Source: CAZVLQ01 sp964628185 (GTDB lineage: Bacteria > Pseudomonadota > Zetaproteobacteria > Mariprofundales > Mariprofundaceae). From it: a stretch of DNA of 7,617 nt. Both the position numbers and the translations under genes were made by a program. The DNA lies in contig CAZVLQ010000043.1 of assembly GCA_964628185.1 (NCBI GenBank), positions 1 to 7,617 on the forward strand. Reading direction: 5' to 3'. Of this stretch, positions 6,463 through 7,617 are shown in pieces (within the stretch, counting starts at the first letter, position 1; every line of letters begins with the position of its first letter). A model generated the notes under the pieces. It had not been told where the DNA came from. It was given only the letters and a program-made list of their open reading frames with translations, and made no database searches.

Positions 6463-7557
6463 TTATTCGGGGTATACCACCCGGCCACGAATCAGCTGAT
6501 CCCCGCCAAGCGCGTATCGTGTGATATCCGCAAGCCTCGGTGCATCGGAAATACGTCCTGCACCCGCGCCATGCCACAGCCCGACGGCCTTTTCACCGCC
6601 AATCAGCATGGGCGCCTGATAAAGCACCATCTCATCCGTCAGCCGCGCCTCAAGGAAAGCGGCATGCATCCTCCCTCCCCCTTCAAGCAGGGCCGGCCAG
6701 CACCCGTCCCGGGCCAGGTGACTGAGCACATCTAGCAGGCTGTCCACACGCACCACATCCACGCCTGCATCGCGCCAGTCCCGCGCATGGTCGTTTTCGC
6801 TCCGCACATAAAGCCGTGACGGCGCCGAAGCATCTACAAAATGATAATCGGGACGAAAGGCGGGCGCGTCATGGCATATCGCGCAGCGCAGGGGCGGTGC
6901 ACCGGCCAGCGGCGCATGTCGTACGGTCAGCGATGGGTTGTCGGCTTTTAATGTGCCTGCGCCGACAAGAACGGCGCGATGCCCGGCGCGCAGCTGATGC
7001 GCGTGCCGGCGCGATTCCGTATTGCTGATCCAGCGCGAATCTCCCAGCCGGGTAGCCAGCTTCCCGTCCAGCGAAATCGCGGCCTTGGCCGTCACATAGG
7101 CCCTGCCCAGACGGTGAAAGCACAGAAAAGGCCCGTTGATGGCATCGGCCCGGCCGGCCAGCACATCCGCGCTAACGGTAATGCCGTGCGAAGCCAGCAA
7201 GTCGCCGCCGCCTGCCATTTTCGGATTCGGATCGGAGGAGGCATAGACAACCCGGCGGATGCCGGCGCGCAGAACGGCATCGGTACAGGGTGGCGTCCGC
7301 CCCTCGGCCGTGCAGGGCTCAAGCGTGACATACAGCGTCGCGCCACGGGCGCCTGCACCCGCCTGTGCCAGTGCCACGATCTCGGCATGGGGCTTCCCCG
7401 GTCCTTGGTGCCACCCTTCTCCCAGCACACGTCCGTCGGCGACAACAACCGCGCCCACGACCGGATTCGGATGGGTTTTCCCCACCCCTTTCTTCGCCAG
7501 TTCCAGGGCATGAGCCATGAACCGTTCATCAACGCTATGATTTTGGTCTACCGCCAT
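6463..7557 (-). CDS. ribD: Bifunctional diaminohydroxyphosphoribosylaminopyrimidine deaminase / 5-amino-6-(5-phosphoribosylamino)uracil reductase
   Basis: Carries out the second and third steps of riboflavin synthesis in the cytoplasm: deamination of the pyrimidine ring, then NADPH-dependent reduction of the ribose. Length (364) is normal for the fused enzyme. The N-terminal deaminase (about 8-145) has the zinc-site motifs HAE (57-59) and PCTAEGRTPPC (81-91), with H57, C82 and C91 as ligands, and THPNPVVGAVVV (28-39). The reductase (about 152-360) has TAKAAISLDGK (156-166), DSRWISN (173-179), GAGTLKADNPSLTVR (199-213) and the NADPH-site EGGG (292-295). The ATG at 7557 gives a typical N-terminus; no good Shine-Dalgarno site precedes it. 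The TAA stop is followed one base later by the comEC ATG, so the two are probably coupled. ribD more often sits with nrdR or other rib genes; those would lie outside the window, if present. Confidence 0.97.
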   Translation of the reverse strand: MAVDQNHSVDERFMAHALELAKKGVGKTHPNPVVGAVVVADGRVLGEGWHQGPGKPHAEIVALAQAGAGARGATLYVTLEPCTAEGRTPPCTDAVLRAGIRRVVYASSDPNPKMAGGGDLLASHGITVSADVLAGRADAINGPFLCFHRLGRAYVTAKAAISLDGKLATRLGDSRWISNTESRRHAHQLRAGHRAVLVGAGTLKADNPSLTVRHAPLAGAPPLRCAICHDAPAFRPDYHFVDASAPSRLYVRSENDHARDWRDAGVDVVRVDSLLDVLSHLARDGCWPALLEGGGRMHAAFLEARLTDEMVLYQAPMLIGGEKAVGLWHGAGAGRISDAPRLADITRYALGGDQLIRGRVVYPE

Positions 7558-7558
7558 G

Positions 7559-7570
7559 CGGGCTAGCCCG
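7559..7570. repeat. 12-bp perfect palindrome at the ribD start
   Basis: CGGGCTAGCCCG reads the same on both strands and ends one base before the ribD ATG. It occupies the place where a ribosome site would be expected. It could form a small stem, with few or no loop bases, or bind a dimeric protein, but it may be chance in GC-rich DNA. The rest of 7571-7617 shows no recognisable gene, riboswitch or promoter; one minus-strand frame is open to the window edge and stops at 7564-7566, which could be the tail of an upstream gene. Confidence 0.4.
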
Positions 7571-7617
7571 TATATTGCATGAAGGATTCGGAATTCAGGC
7601 TTGAGCAGGCCTGGCAG

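Noticed and set aside
5739..6524. A 261-codon open frame on the + strand
   Set aside because: It is antisense to comEC, which has clear family motifs; the translation is low-complexity and polar with no recognisable domain.
7558..7617. FMN riboswitch ahead of ribD
   Set aside because: Only 60 bases of leader are visible and none of the conserved FMN-aptamer segments can be seen.

Overview
The window comes from a bacterium, most likely a proteobacterium and probably a gammaproteobacterium. The reason is the comEC-exbB-exbD gene order, familiar from Gammaproteobacteria where lpxK usually follows, together with gamma-type versions of RibD and LysC. All six protein genes lie on the minus strand with short gaps and look like one transcription unit. 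In transcription order (right to left) they are ribD, comEC, exbB, exbD, lysC and a gene for a large polytopic membrane protein.

Region by region: 7558-7617 is a short leader with a 12-bp palindrome next to the ribD start. 6463-7557 is the bifunctional riboflavin enzyme RibD. 4068-6461 is ComEC/Rec2, the DNA-uptake channel, starting one base after the ribD stop. 3428-4033 and 2842-3249 are an ExbB/TolQ-like and an ExbD/TolR-like proton-channel pair. They are split by a 181-bp near-palindrome (3250-3430). 1597-2835 is aspartate kinase, starting with TTG six bases after the exbD stop. 17-1552 is a membrane protein resembling GT-C glycosyltransferases. Positions 1-63 are an array of 7-bp tandem repeats into which that last gene runs.

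The most interesting object is the 181-bp element between exbB and exbD. It has perfect 21-bp ends including a TA on each side, long imperfect arms and a 5-base loop, and no transposase gene: the form of a TA-targeting miniature inverted-repeat element (MITE) of the IS630/Tc1-mariner type. Removing the element plus one TA copy restores a TAATG overlap of the exbB stop and the exbD start. The insertion therefore seems to have split a translationally coupled gene pair without changing either protein. It supplies the present exbB stop codon (TAG) and an AAAGGG Shine-Dalgarno-like sequence for exbD.

Functionally the cluster is mixed: riboflavin synthesis, DNA uptake, proton-motive-force coupling across the envelope, aspartate-family amino-acid synthesis, and possibly envelope glycosylation. 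lysC where lpxK would be expected and ribD in front of comEC suggest a lineage-specific gene order. LysC also carries a plausible internal start for a separate regulatory beta subunit.
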